64,000 nucleotides of DNA, from assembly GCF_019396355.1 (NCBI RefSeq), contig NZ_JAHKRK010000015.1, positions 1 through 64,000 of the forward strand. Direction: 5' to 3'. The DNA comes from Pseudonocardia nigra (GTDB lineage Bacteria; Actinomycetota; Actinomycetes; Mycobacteriales; Pseudonocardiaceae). The notes under the pieces are model-generated. The model was not told the origin of the DNA. It saw nothing but the letters and a program-made list of their open reading frames with translations, and did no database searches. Shown here one piece after another: positions 25,129 through 33,777 of the stretch. The position numbers and the translations under genes are program-made. The number at the start of each line of letters is the position of its first letter. The stretch's first letter is position 1.

Positions 25129-27321
25129 ATGTCCTCCTTCTCCGAGAGCCCCCTGCACCTGCGGGCCGCGGGCGTGAGCCTCGTCCTCACGACGGGCGGC
25201 CACCGCCTCCCCGCAGTGCTGCACTGGGGTGCCGACCTCGGTGAGCTGACCGACGGCGACCGCGCCGGGCTGGCCGCGGCGGCGGTCCCCGCCACGGCCC
25301 CGAACGACCCGGACGAGGTGCCCCGCGTCGGCGTGCTGCCCGAGCACGCCGACGGGTGGAACGGCAGGCCCGGTCTCGCCGGCCAGCGGGCCGGGCAGGC
25401 CTGGTCCCCGCGCTTCGTACTCACCGCGCTGGAGGTCGAGCGTTCCGCCGACGGCGGCGGCCTCGTCGACGCCACGGGCCGCGACGCCGACGCGGGGCTG
25501 GAGCTGCGCCTGGAGATCGAGCTGCTGCCGTCCGGGCTGCTGCGGCAGCGGGCCACGGTCACGGCGGCGGCCCCCGCCGAGGTCCCGTTCGTGGTCGACG
25601 CACTCGCGCTGGCACTGCCGGTGCCCGCCGTGGCCACCGAGGTGTTCGACCTGGCCGGGCGTTGGGGCCGCGAGCGGTCGCCACAGCGCCTGCCGTTCGT
25701 CGTGGGCGTGCATTCCCGGGAGAACCGGCGCGGCCGCACCGGCCCCGACGCGCCGCTGATCCTCGCCGCGGGCACCGCGGGCTTCGGCACCCGCTCGGGC
25801 GAGGTGTGGGCCGTGCACGTGGCCTGGAGCGGCAACCACGTCACCTACGCAGAGCGGGTGTCGTCCGGCGCGGCCCTGCTCGGCGGCGGCGAGCTGCTGC
25901 TGCCGGGTGAGGTCTCCCTCCGAGCGGGGGAGTCCTACGCCGGTCCCTGGGTGTACGCGGCGCACGGCACCGGCCTCGACGGCATCGCGGAGCGCTTCCA
26001 CACCCACCTGCGGTCGCGGCCCCACCACCCGCGCCTGCCACGCCCGGTCGTGCTGAACACGTGGGAGGCGGTCTACTTCGACCACGACCTCGACCGCCTC
26101 GTCGAGCTCGCCCGCCTCGGCGCGGAGATCGGGGTCGAGCGCTACGTCCTCGACGACGGGTGGTTCCGCCAGCGGCGGGGCGACCACGCCGGGCTCGGGG
26201 ACTGGTACGTCGACCCCGACGTGTGGTCGCGCGGGCTGCACCCGCTGATCGACGAGGTGCGCGCCCTGGGCATGGAGTTCGGGCTGTGGGTGGAGCCGGA
26301 GATGGTGAACCCCGACTCCGATCTCGCCCGCGCCCACCCCGAGTGGATCCTCGCCACCGGCAGCCGCATGCCGATCACCTCCCGCAACCAGCAGGTGCTC
26401 GACCTCGCCCACCCCGAGGCCTACGCCTACATCCTGGAACGGCTCGACGCGCTGCTCACCGAGTACGCGATCGCCTACCTCAAGTGGGACCACAACCGCG
26501 ACCTTCTCGACGCGGGGCACGGCCCGCTGGGCACGCCCGGGGTGCACGCCCAGACGCGCGCGGTGTACCGGCTGCTCGACGAGCTGCGCCGCAGGCACCC
26601 CGGTGTCGAGATCGAGTCGTGCAGCTCGGGCGGCCTGCGCGTCGACCTCGAGATCCTCGAGCGCACCGACCGCGTGTGGGGCAGCGACGTCATCGACCCG
26701 TTGGAGCGCCAGCAGATCCAGCGCTGGACCGCGCAGCTGCTGCCGCCCGAGCTCGTCGGCTCGCACGTCGGCGCCCCGCGCTCGCACACCACGCACCGCA
26801 CGCACGCGCTCGGGTTCCGGGCCGGCACCGCGCTGTTCGGCTCGTTCGGCATCGAGTGGAACATCGCCGACGCCACCGACGAGGAGCGCAAGGACCTCGC
26901 CGACTGGGTGCAGCTCTACAAGGAGGTCCGCGGCCTGCTGCACACCGGCACCATGGTGCGGGCCGAGCAGCACGACCCGTCGTTCGCGCTGCACGGCGCG
27001 GTGGCCGCCGACGGCGCCGCCGCGCTGTTCGCACTGGTCCAGCTCGCCACACCGTTGGCGGCGGTGCCCGGGGCGCTGCGGTTGCCCGGCCTCGACCCGG
27101 ACCGGCGCTACCGCGTGACGGCACAGGCACCGGGCGACGCGCCGGCGACGCGCCACGCGACGCCGCCCGCATGGCTCGCCGACGGGGTCGTCGTGCCCGG
27201 CCGGGTGCTCGCCGAGGCCGGGGTGCGCGCGCCCGCCCTGCACCCCGAGCAGCTCCTGCTGCTGCGGGCGACGGCGACGGACGCGCTCAGTGCGGACGCG
27301 CTGAGTGACGACATCCGATGA
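25129..27321 (+). CDS. Alpha-galactosidase, GH36
   Basis: This is a 730-residue enzyme with an N-terminal beta-sandwich (1-310), (beta/alpha)8 barrel (about 310-640) and C-terminal beta domain. Barrel motifs are VLNTWEAVYFDHDL, YVLDDGWFRQR, GLWVEPEMVNPDSDL, YLKWDHNRDL (nucleophile Asp), SCSSGGLRVDLEIL and WGSDVIDPLERQQIQ (acid/base Asp). GH36 retaining enzymes release alpha-linked galactose from melibiose/raffinose-type sugars. No signal peptide is seen, so it is cytoplasmic and acts on imported sugar. GGAG precedes the ATG. The stop overlaps the first permease gene (ATGA at 27318-27321). It is the first gene of the operon, before its transporter. Confidence 0.95.
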   Translation: MSSFSESPLHLRAAGVSLVLTTGGHRLPAVLHWGADLGELTDGDRAGLAAAAVPATAPNDPDEVPRVGVLPEHADGWNGRPGLAGQRAGQAWSPRFVLTALEVERSADGGGLVDATGRDADAGLELRLEIELLPSGLLRQRATVTAAAPAEVPFVVDALALALPVPAVATEVFDLAGRWGRERSPQRLPFVVGVHSRENRRGRTGPDAPLILAAGTAGFGTRSGEVWAVHVAWSGNHVTYAERVSSGAALLGGGELLLPGEVSLRAGESYAGPWVYAAHGTGLDGIAERFHTHLRSRPHHPRLPRPVVLNTWEAVYFDHDLDRLVELARLGAEIGVERYVLDDGWFRQRRGDHAGLGDWYVDPDVWSRGLHPLIDEVRALGMEFGLWVEPEMVNPDSDLARAHPEWILATGSRMPITSRNQQVLDLAHPEAYAYILERLDALLTEYAIAYLKWDHNRDLLDAGHGPLGTPGVHAQTRAVYRLLDELRRRHPGVEIESCSSGGLRVDLEILERTDRVWGSDVIDPLERQQIQRWTAQLLPPELVGSHVGAPRSHTTHRTHALGFRAGTALFGSFGIEWNIADATDEERKDLADWVQLYKEVRGLLHTGTMVRAEQHDPSFALHGAVAADGAAALFALVQLATPLAAVPGALRLPGLDPDRRYRVTAQAPGDAPATRHATPPAWLADGVVVPGRVLAEAGVRAPALHPEQLLLLRATATDALSADALSDDIR

Positions 27322-28256
27322 CCACCACCACCGTCCGCGCAACGGCCGCCACCGCGAGCAGCGCGCCGACCGCGGTGCCGCGCCGAAGGGTCACCCGCGA
27401 CACCTGGGTGGCGTTGGGGTTCCTCGCCCCGACGCTGTTCGGGTTCGCCCTGTTCTACTTCTGGCCGTCGCTGCGCGGGCTCTGGCTGAGCCTCACCGAC
27501 TACAGCTTCTTCGCCGAGAGCTCCTTCGTCGGGTTCGCCAACTACCAGCGGTTGCTGGCGGACGAGACGTTCTGGAACGCCATGCTGGTCACGGTCGAGT
27601 ACGTCGCGCTGAACATCGGCTTCCAGACCGTCTTCGCGCTGGGCCTCGCGGTGCTGCTGCACCGGCTCACGCGCTCCGTCGTCATCCGCGGCCTGGTGCT
27701 GATGCCCTACCTCGTCGCGAACGTCGTCGTCGCGCTGCTGTGGTTCTGGATGCTCGACGCGCAGATCGGGGTCGTGAACCAGGTGCTGGCCGCGATCGGG
27801 CTCGACCCGGTGGCGTTCTTCGGCAGCGAGACCTGGGCGATCCCGACGATCGCGTTCGTCAACACCTGGCGCCACCTCGGCTACACCGCGTTGCTGATCT
27901 TCGCCGGGCTGGTGATGATCCCGAAGATCCTCTACGAGGCGGCCAAGGTCGACGGGGCCGGCGAGTTCCAGATGTTCCGGCGCATCACCCTGCCGCTGCT
28001 GCGCCCGGTGCTCGCCCTCGTGCTCGTGATCACGATCGTCGGCTCGTTCCAGGTGTTCGACACCGTCGCGGTCACCACCCAGGGCAAGCCGGGCGACGCC
28101 TCGCGGGTGATCCAGTACTACATCTTCGACCTCGCCTTCCAGCGCCTCGACTACGGCTACGCCTGCGCGGTGTCGGTGGTCCTGCTCGTGATCCTGGCCG
28201 TCATCGCCTTCGTGCAGCTGCGGCTGATGCGGGCGAACGAGTCGGACCTTTCCTGA
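27318..28256 (+). CDS. Sugar ABC transporter permease (MalF/UgpA type)
   Basis: This is a 312-residue protein with six helices. The first lies at about 28-50 (GFLAPTLFGFALFYFWPSLR). The EAA loop YEAAKVDGAGEFQMFRRITL is at about residues 212-232, where it contacts the ATPase. It starts in the ATGA overlap with the alpha-galactosidase stop. It belongs to the CUT1 family of oligosaccharide importers. The cluster lacks an ATPase gene; in Actinobacteria a shared MsiK-type ATPase commonly serves such importers (known of the family; not visible here). Confidence 0.93.
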   Translation: MTTTTVRATAATASSAPTAVPRRRVTRDTWVALGFLAPTLFGFALFYFWPSLRGLWLSLTDYSFFAESSFVGFANYQRLLADETFWNAMLVTVEYVALNIGFQTVFALGLAVLLHRLTRSVVIRGLVLMPYLVANVVVALLWFWMLDAQIGVVNQVLAAIGLDPVAFFGSETWAIPTIAFVNTWRHLGYTALLIFAGLVMIPKILYEAAKVDGAGEFQMFRRITLPLLRPVLALVLVITIVGSFQVFDTVAVTTQGKPGDASRVIQYYIFDLAFQRLDYGYACAVSVVLLVILAVIAFVQLRLMRANESDLS

Positions 28257-28280
28257 TCGGACCCTGAGGAGCGCCCTGCC

Positions 28281-29195
28281 ATGACCACCGTCGACATGAC
28301 CGCTCCCGCCCGCGAGGCCGGCCGCTTCTCCCCGGGCCCGATGCTCGCATGGGCCTGCCTGCTGGTGATCGTCGGGATCACGCTGTTCCCGTTCTACTGG
28401 ATGCTGCGCACCGCGCTGTCCAACGGCACGACGCTCGCGACGGCGGGCACCTCGTGGCTGCCGGTGGACTTCACCTGGGGCGCGTTCCGGCGCGTGCTCG
28501 GCCTGGCCACGGTCGCCGAGGCGCAGGCCGAGGGCGGCACGGGGGCGTCCGTGGACTTCTGGGTCTACCTGCGCAACTCGGTGCTGGTGGCCGGACTGAT
28601 CACGCTCGGGCAGGTGTTCTTCGGGGCGATGGCCGCCTACGCGTTCGCCCGGATGCGGTGGCCCGGGCGGGACGTGGTCTTCTTCGTCGTCCTCGTCGCG
28701 CTCATGGTGCCGCCGATCTTCACGCAGATGCCGAACTTCCTGCTGATGCGCGACCTCGGGATCCTCAACACCTACGCCGCGATCGTGCTGCCGTTCTTCT
28801 TCATGACGCCGTTCGCCGTGTTCTTCCTCCGCCAGTTCTTCCTCAACATCTCCCACGAGATCGAGGAGGCGGCCCGGCTGGACGGCGCGGGCCACATCCG
28901 CACCTTCTTCCGGATCATCGTGCCGATGAGCTGGGGCCCGATCACCACGCTTGCGCTGCTGCAGTACGTCCAGGCGTGGAACGAGTACTTCTGGCCGCTC
29001 CTGGTGGCCGGCGAGCGCAGCGTCCGCACGCTGACCGTCGCGCTCGGGGTGTTCCGGGCCCAGACCCCACAGGGCAACCCGGACTGGCCGGGGCTGATGG
29101 CGGCCACGCTGATCGCCGCGATCCCGGTGCTCCTGCTGTTCATCGCCTTCGGTCGCAAGATCGTCGACTCCATCGGCTTCTCGGGGATCAAGTGA
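28281..29195 (+). CDS. Sugar ABC transporter permease (MalG/UgpE type)
   Basis: This 304-residue protein has six helices. FPFYWMLRTALSNG after TM1 is typical of MalG-type permeases. The EAA loop is IEEAARLDGAGHIRTFFRII. The C-terminal GLMAATLIAAIPVLLLFIAF ends with FGRKIVDSIGFSGIK. GAGGAG lies 10-15 nt before the ATG. The stop overlaps the binding-protein start by one base (TGATG). It pairs with the MalF-type permease to form the membrane channel. Confidence 0.94.
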   Translation: MTTVDMTAPAREAGRFSPGPMLAWACLLVIVGITLFPFYWMLRTALSNGTTLATAGTSWLPVDFTWGAFRRVLGLATVAEAQAEGGTGASVDFWVYLRNSVLVAGLITLGQVFFGAMAAYAFARMRWPGRDVVFFVVLVALMVPPIFTQMPNFLLMRDLGILNTYAAIVLPFFFMTPFAVFFLRQFFLNISHEIEEAARLDGAGHIRTFFRIIVPMSWGPITTLALLQYVQAWNEYFWPLLVAGERSVRTLTVALGVFRAQTPQGNPDWPGLMAATLIAAIPVLLLFIAFGRKIVDSIGFSGIK

Positions 29196-30577
29196 TGTCA
29201 CCAACTCGACGCCGTCCGCTCGTCCGCCGCGTGACCGTCGCCGCCGCCGCCTGTCTCGCCGTCGCGCTCGTCCCGGTATGCGGCGGCGGGGACGTCACTG
29301 CCACCGCGGGCGGGTGGGACGAGACCGGTGAGGTCACCTACTGGATGTGGGACTCCGCCCAGCTGCCCGCCTACCAGCAGTGCGCCACCGACTTCGAGGC
29401 CACGCACCCCGACATCGACATCAGCACCGAGCAGCTCGGCTGGGACGACTACTGGGGCAGGCTGCTCACCGCGTTCGTCGCCGACGCGGCGCCGGACGTG
29501 TTCGTCAACCACACGTCCAAGACCGGCGACTTCATCACGCGCGGGCTGATCGAACCGATCGACCAGCTCGTGGCGCGCGACGGACCGGACCTGGCCCAGT
29601 ACGTGCCGGGCACCGCGGAGCTGTGGATCGGGCCCGACGGGCAGCGCTACGGGCTGCCCAAGGACTTCGACACGATCGGCGCCTTCTACAACGTCGAGAT
29701 GGCCGAGGCGGCGGGCATCTCGGCCGAGCAGATGCAGAACCTCACCTGGAACCCCGAGGACGGGGGCACCTACGAGGACGTCATCGCGCGGCTGAGCGTC
29801 GACGCCAACGGGGTGCGCGGCGACGAGCCGGGCTTCGACCCCGCCAACGTCGCCACCTACGGACTCGGGTTGAACAAGAACCCGTCCGGTGCGGGCCAGT
29901 CCGACTGGGCCAACTACGCCGCGACGCTCGGGTGGCGACACACCGACAAGGCGCCGTGGGGCACCCGATTCAACTACGACGACCCCCGATTCCAGGACAC
30001 GACCGCCTGGTGGCGCGGCCTGATCGAGAAGGGCTACATGCCGCGCCTGGAGCTGACGGTGGGCGGGCAGACGTCGCAGCTGCTGCAGTCGGGCACGATC
30101 GCCATGGCCACCGAAGGGTCCTGGCAGATCAGCAACTTCGCCGGGCTCGGTGGGACCGAGCTGGCCACGGCGCCCATGCCGATCGGGCCCGCCGGCGAGC
30201 GCGCCTCGATGACCAACTCCCTCGCCGACTCCATCGCGGCGGGCTCGGACAACAAGGGTGCGGCCTGGCAGTGGGTGCGCTACCTCGCGTCGGAGGAGTG
30301 CCAGTCGGTGGTGGCGCAGGGCGGGGTGGTCGTCCCCGCGATCGAGAGCACGGTCGAGACCGCGGAGGCGGCGATCGGCGAGTCCGGGCTCGCCATCACC
30401 CCGTTCACCCGCAACTTCCGGGAGGGTACGACCTTCCCCTACCCTGCCACGCTGCACGCCGGCGAGATCGACGCGATCATGGGGACGGCGATGGAGCGGG
30501 TGATGGCCTGCCAGGCCGACCCGGCATCGTTCACCGAGGCCAACGCCGAGGTCAACGCCCTGTTCACGCAGGGGTGA
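29195..30577 (+). CDS. Extracellular sugar-binding protein of the ABC importer
   Basis: This is a 460-residue protein. A Sec-type leader (Arg-rich n-region, then VAAAACLAVALVPVCGGGD) ends in a possible lipobox VPVC, with Val instead of Gly/Ala/Ser at -1. If lipidation fails it may still be membrane anchored or secreted. The mature part is a cluster B binding protein (TYWMWDSAQLPAYQQ, FEATHPDIDISTEQ, SGTIAMATEGSW). The start ATG at 29195 overlaps the permease stop. The 3' end overlaps the convergent ROK gene by 14 bp. Ligand is inferred to be an alpha-galactoside from the neighbouring GH36. Confidence 0.92.
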   Translation: MSPTRRRPLVRRVTVAAAACLAVALVPVCGGGDVTATAGGWDETGEVTYWMWDSAQLPAYQQCATDFEATHPDIDISTEQLGWDDYWGRLLTAFVADAAPDVFVNHTSKTGDFITRGLIEPIDQLVARDGPDLAQYVPGTAELWIGPDGQRYGLPKDFDTIGAFYNVEMAEAAGISAEQMQNLTWNPEDGGTYEDVIARLSVDANGVRGDEPGFDPANVATYGLGLNKNPSGAGQSDWANYAATLGWRHTDKAPWGTRFNYDDPRFQDTTAWWRGLIEKGYMPRLELTVGGQTSQLLQSGTIAMATEGSWQISNFAGLGGTELATAPMPIGPAGERASMTNSLADSIAAGSDNKGAAWQWVRYLASEECQSVVAQGGVVVPAIESTVETAEAAIGESGLAITPFTRNFREGTTFPYPATLHAGEIDAIMGTAMERVMACQADPASFTEANAEVNALFTQG

Positions 30578-31721
30578 ACGCGTCCCCGAGTACGTGGGCC
30601 CGGATCGCGACCGCCGCGGCGCCCCGGGCCCACTCCGTGAACGGGAACGGCCGGACGTCGATCCGGGTGGGGGCCAGCGCCTCGGAGCGGTGCTCCTCGA
30701 GGGCATCGTCGAGCGCGGCGCGGGCGACCGCGACCAGGTCGATGCCGTCCCCGGTGAGGATCACCAGCTCGGGGTCGACGAGGTTGGCGATGTCGGCGAC
30801 CAGCACCCCGAGCGCCCGGCCCGCGTCGTCGACCACCCGCCGGGCCGCGGGCTGCCCGGCCCCGGCGAGCTCGAGCGCCTCCGCGTAGCCGACCGGCCTG
30901 CCGAGCGCCTGCGTGACGGCGCCCGCGATCGCCCCGGACGAGATCATGCCCTGGGCACAACCGCGGTGCCCGTCCGCGCACACCGCTCCGCCGAGCAGCG
31001 GACGGTGCCCGATGGACCCGCCGCCGCCGTGTGCGCCCTCGATCAGCCGGTCGTGCACGACGATCCCGCAGCCGACGCCGACGCCGATCGTCACCACGAC
31101 CAGCGAGTGGACGCCGCGTCCCGCGCCGAACCAGTGCTCGGCCGCGGTGAGCGCCCGCACGTCGTTGTCGACCACGGTGGGCAGCCCGGTCGCGGTGTGC
31201 ACGAGGTCGGCGAGCGCAACGCGCTCGTGCCACCCGAGGAAGTGCGCCCTCGCGACCTCGCGGTGGTGCACGACCAGCCCGCCGATGCCGATCCCGAGCC
31301 CGACGGCGTCCCGGTCGTCCTCCCTCAGGAGCGCGGCGACCTCGGCGATCGTGGCGACGACGGTCTCGGGCTCCGGGCCGGGGAGCGGCACGGTGTGCTC
31401 GGCGAGGACGGTGGCCCGCAGGTCGGTGACCACGGCGAACAAGGTGTCACCGGTGATCTTCATGCCGAGGAACCGACGCGAGGCGGGTTGCACGTCGAGC
31501 GGGAGCGAGGGCCGCCCGGTCCGCAGGTGCACCTCCGTGGTGCCCTCGACGAGCAGCCCGGAGTCGACCAGCGGGCGGGTGAGCCGCGTGAGCGAACCCG
31601 GTGACAGGCCGAGCCTGCGGGCCAGCTCGGCGCGGGGGAGCGGACCGTGCCGCAGCACCTCCACCGCAACCCGCTGATGGCTGCCGTCGAGCGCCGACCA
31701 GTCCACCGGAATTAGTTGCAT
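30564..31721 (-). CDS. ROK family transcriptional regulator
   Basis: This is a 385-residue protein. A winged HTH covers residues 15-65 (LRHGPLPRAELARRLGLSPG, LTRLTRPLVDSGLLVEG), then a ROK sugar-kinase-like domain. The kinase part has GLGIGIGGLVVH, TVVDNDVRALTAAEHWFGAG and GGSIGHRPLLGGAVCADGHR followed by GCAQG. The zinc motif of ROK repressors (CxCGxxGCxE) is reduced: only two of the usual cysteines are clear (C of AVCADG and of RGCAQ). It is convergent with the ABC operon and probably represses it. The inducer would be a galactoside or its product (inference). Confidence 0.92.
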   Translation of the reverse strand: MQLIPVDWSALDGSHQRVAVEVLRHGPLPRAELARRLGLSPGSLTRLTRPLVDSGLLVEGTTEVHLRTGRPSLPLDVQPASRRFLGMKITGDTLFAVVTDLRATVLAEHTVPLPGPEPETVVATIAEVAALLREDDRDAVGLGIGIGGLVVHHREVARAHFLGWHERVALADLVHTATGLPTVVDNDVRALTAAEHWFGAGRGVHSLVVVTIGVGVGCGIVVHDRLIEGAHGGGGSIGHRPLLGGAVCADGHRGCAQGMISSGAIAGAVTQALGRPVGYAEALELAGAGQPAARRVVDDAGRALGVLVADIANLVDPELVILTGDGIDLVAVARAALDDALEEHRSEALAPTRIDVRPFPFTEWARGAAAVAIRAHVLGDAFTPA

Positions 31722-31810
31722 GACGGAACCCACGGCGGAGACAGTACCTGCGCTCCTCGTCGGATGCGCCGTGGTTCGCCCGTCCGGAGCGGAGGCAGCA
31801 CTTCCGACCG

Positions 31811-33040
31811 CTACGCCCGGTCGCGCTGCACCGGGCAGCTCATGCACCGCGGGCCGCCGCGGCCGCGGCCGAGCTCGCCGCCCGGGATGTCGAGCACCTC
31901 GATCCCGTTGCGGCGCAGGTGGGTGTTCGTGGTGACGTTGCGCTCGTAGGTGACGACCACGCCGGGCGCCACGGCGAGGGTGTTGCAGCCGTCGTCCCAC
32001 TGTTCGCGCTCGGCGGCGTGCACGTCCTGCTCGGGGGTGAGCACCCGGATGGCGGGCAGCCCGAGCGCGCCGGCGATCGCGGCGTGCATCTCCTCGGGGC
32101 GGTGGTCGGTGAGGTGCAGTTCCTTCTCGCTGTCGCCGGGCCGGATCGTGTACGCCGGGAGCATCCCCAGCCCCGCGTACTTGGTGAAGGTCTCCGGGTC
32201 GACCTGGGTGAGCACCGTGTCGAGGTGCATCAGCGCGCGGGTCTCGGGCATGCGCAGGGCGACGATCCGGTCCACCTCGCCGCCGGCGAACAACCGGCTG
32301 GCCAGCCGTTCCACGCCCTGGGGTGTGGTCCGCTCGCTCATCCCGATGAGCAGGGCGCCGTCGCCGAGCACGAGGACGTCGCCGCCCTCGGCGGTGGCCG
32401 GCCCGTTCACGGCGCCGTCGGACCAGATGTCGTAGTCCGCGTCGGCGAACAGCGGGTGCCAGCGGTAGACGGCCTCGTAGTGCACCGTCTCGCGCATCCG
32501 CGCCTTCTTCCGCATGCTGTTGATCGCGACGCCGCCGTGGATCCAGGCCGAGGTGTCGCGGGTGTAGAGGTGGTTGGGCAGCGGCTCGAGCACGAAGTCG
32601 TCGGCCTCAAGTACGTGGAAGGCGATGGAGCGGGGCTCCGGGATGCGGTCGAGCACCTCGCGCTTGGTGATGCCCCCGGCCAGGTGCTCGGTGAGCGTGC
32701 CGACGTCCATCGCGTCGAAGCAGTTGCGCAGCGCGTCGATGGCGAGCGGCCCGTAGATGCGGTCGTCGAAGATCCGGTCGAGGACGTACTTGCGCGCCTC
32801 CGGGATCTCGACGGTCGCGCGGAGCAGGTCGCCGAACAGGTGCACGGTGACGCCGCGCTCGCGCAGCAGCGCCGCGAACCGGTCGTGCTCGGCCTGGGCG
32901 CGGCTCACCCAGAGCACGTCGTCGAACAGCAGGCGGTCCTTGCTGCCCGGGGTGAGCCGCTTCAGCTCGAGGCCCGGGCGGTGGAGGATCACCTGACGGA
33001 GCTCGCCGACCTCGGAATCCACGCGGTACATGAAGGTCAT
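31811..33040 (-). CDS. arcA: Arginine deiminase
   Basis: This is a 409-residue guanidino-group hydrolase that makes citrulline and ammonia from L-arginine. [20 protein letters not shown] is the N-terminal strand, and [15 protein letters not shown] holds the substrate Asp. [23 protein letters not shown] (general-base His) and [13 protein letters not shown] (nucleophile Cys, 13 residues before the end) complete the active site. Length matches arginine deiminases. No carbamoyltransferase (arcB) or carbamate kinase (arcC) gene lies nearby, so this locus does not encode the complete ATP-forming pathway. ATG at 33040; a second ATG lies 9 nt later. Confidence 0.95.
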   Translation of the reverse strand: MTFMYRVDSEVGELRQVILHRPGLELKRLTPGSKDRLLFDDVLWVSRAQAEHDRFAALLRERGVTVHLFGDLLRATVEIPEARKYVLDRIFDDRIYGPLAIDALRNCFDAMDVGTLTEHLAGGITKREVLDRIPEPRSIAFHVLEADDFVLEPLPNHLYTRDTSAWIHGGVAINSMRKKARMRETVHYEAVYRWHPLFADADYDIWSDGAVNGPATAEGGDVLVLGDGALLIGMSERTTPQGVERLASRLFAGGEVDRIVALRMPETRALMHLDTVLTQVDPETFTKYAGLGMLPAYTIRPGDSEKELHLTDHRPEEMHAAIAGALGLPAIRVLTPEQDVHAAEREQWDDGCNTLAVAPGVVVTYERNVTTNTHLRRNGIEVLDIPGGELGRGRGGPRCMSCPVQRDRA

Positions 33041-33050
33041 CCTGCCCGCC

Positions 33051-33152
33051 GAGCGGAGCTTGCGTAGCGAGCAACGGCGGGAGCGGAGCTTGCGTAGCGA
33101 GCAACGGCGGGAGCGGAGCTTGCGTAGCGAGCACACGGCGCGAGCGGAGCGG
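33051..33152. repeat. 30-bp tandem repeat array (3.4 units) in the arcA/asnC divergent region
   Basis: Units start at 33051, 33081 and 33111, each GAGCGGAGCTTGCGTAGCGA followed by GCAACGGCGG (third unit GCACACGGCG). A partial fourth follows at 33141. The array is bracketed by inverted CATCCTGCCC (33038-33047, which includes the arcA start) and GGGCAGGATG (33152-33161). It fills almost the whole 126-bp space between the divergent starts. Confidence 0.9.
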
Positions 33153-33166
33153 GGCAGGATGGTCAC

Positions 33167-33622
33167 GTGGAACTCGACCGGGTCGACCAGGAGATCATCG
33201 CGATGCTCGTGGACGACGCGCGCCGCAGCTACGCCGAGGTCGGCGCGAGCGTGGGGTTGTCGGCGTCGGCGGTGAAGCGGCGGGTCGACCGGCTGCGCGC
33301 CGGCGGCGCGATCACGGGGTTCACGGTGCGCCTGGACCCGGCGGCGCTGGGCTGGGCGGTGGAGGGCTACGTGGAGCTGTACTGCCGCAACAGCACCCCG
33401 CCGCGGACGATCCACGCGGCCGTCGACCGGTTTCCCGAGGTGGTCGACGCGAGCACGGTGTCGGGGGAGGCCGACGCGGTGCTGCGGATCGTCGCCGCCG
33501 ACATGCGCCATTTCGAGCAGGTGCTCGAGCAGATCGGGGCGCAGCCGTTCGTGGCGCGGACGAAGTCGGTGCTGGTGCTCTCCCCGCTGCTGCGCCGCCC
33601 GGCGACGCCGCTGCCGCACTGA
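33167..33622 (+). CDS. Lrp/AsnC family regulator of the arginine/ornithine genes
   Basis: This is a 151-residue protein. The N-terminal HTH is [40 protein letters not shown]. The RAM domain carries [20 protein letters not shown] and [19 protein letters not shown]. Such regulators sense amino acids. It lies divergent from arcA and upstream of the ddaH-like and rocD genes, so arginine or ornithine is the likely effector. GTG start at 33167. The tandem array lies in its promoter region. Confidence 0.93.
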   Translation: MELDRVDQEIIAMLVDDARRSYAEVGASVGLSASAVKRRVDRLRAGGAITGFTVRLDPAALGWAVEGYVELYCRNSTPPRTIHAAVDRFPEVVDASTVSGEADAVLRIVAADMRHFEQVLEQIGAQPFVARTKSVLVLSPLLRRPATPLPH

Positions 33623-33693
33623 CCCACGCAACATTGCACCGCCAATTGGGCGATCATCGCAACGATCGTGCGTGAACGGGCAAGGGATCGCGA

Positions 33694-33722
33694 TTGTCCG
33701 CCGCCCCGGCTGTTCCTAGCGT
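33694..33722 (+). promoter_or_regulatory. Promoter of the ddaH-rocD operon
   Basis: TTGTCC (33694-33699), 17 bp, TAGCGT (33717-33722). The expected start site near 33729 lies downstream of the ATG at 33724, which argues for GTG 33778 as the true start. Just upstream, GCGATCATCGCAACGATCGTGCG (about 33651-33673) has dyad symmetry and may be the AsnC operator. Confidence 0.55.
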
Positions 33723-33777
33723 GATGAGCACCCGGCCCCGACGCCGCGGCCCACCCCGCCACCTGTGGAGCGAGCCC

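Noticed and set aside
33051-33152. CRISPR array
   Set aside because: The 30-bp units are directly adjacent with no unique spacers, and no cas genes are present.
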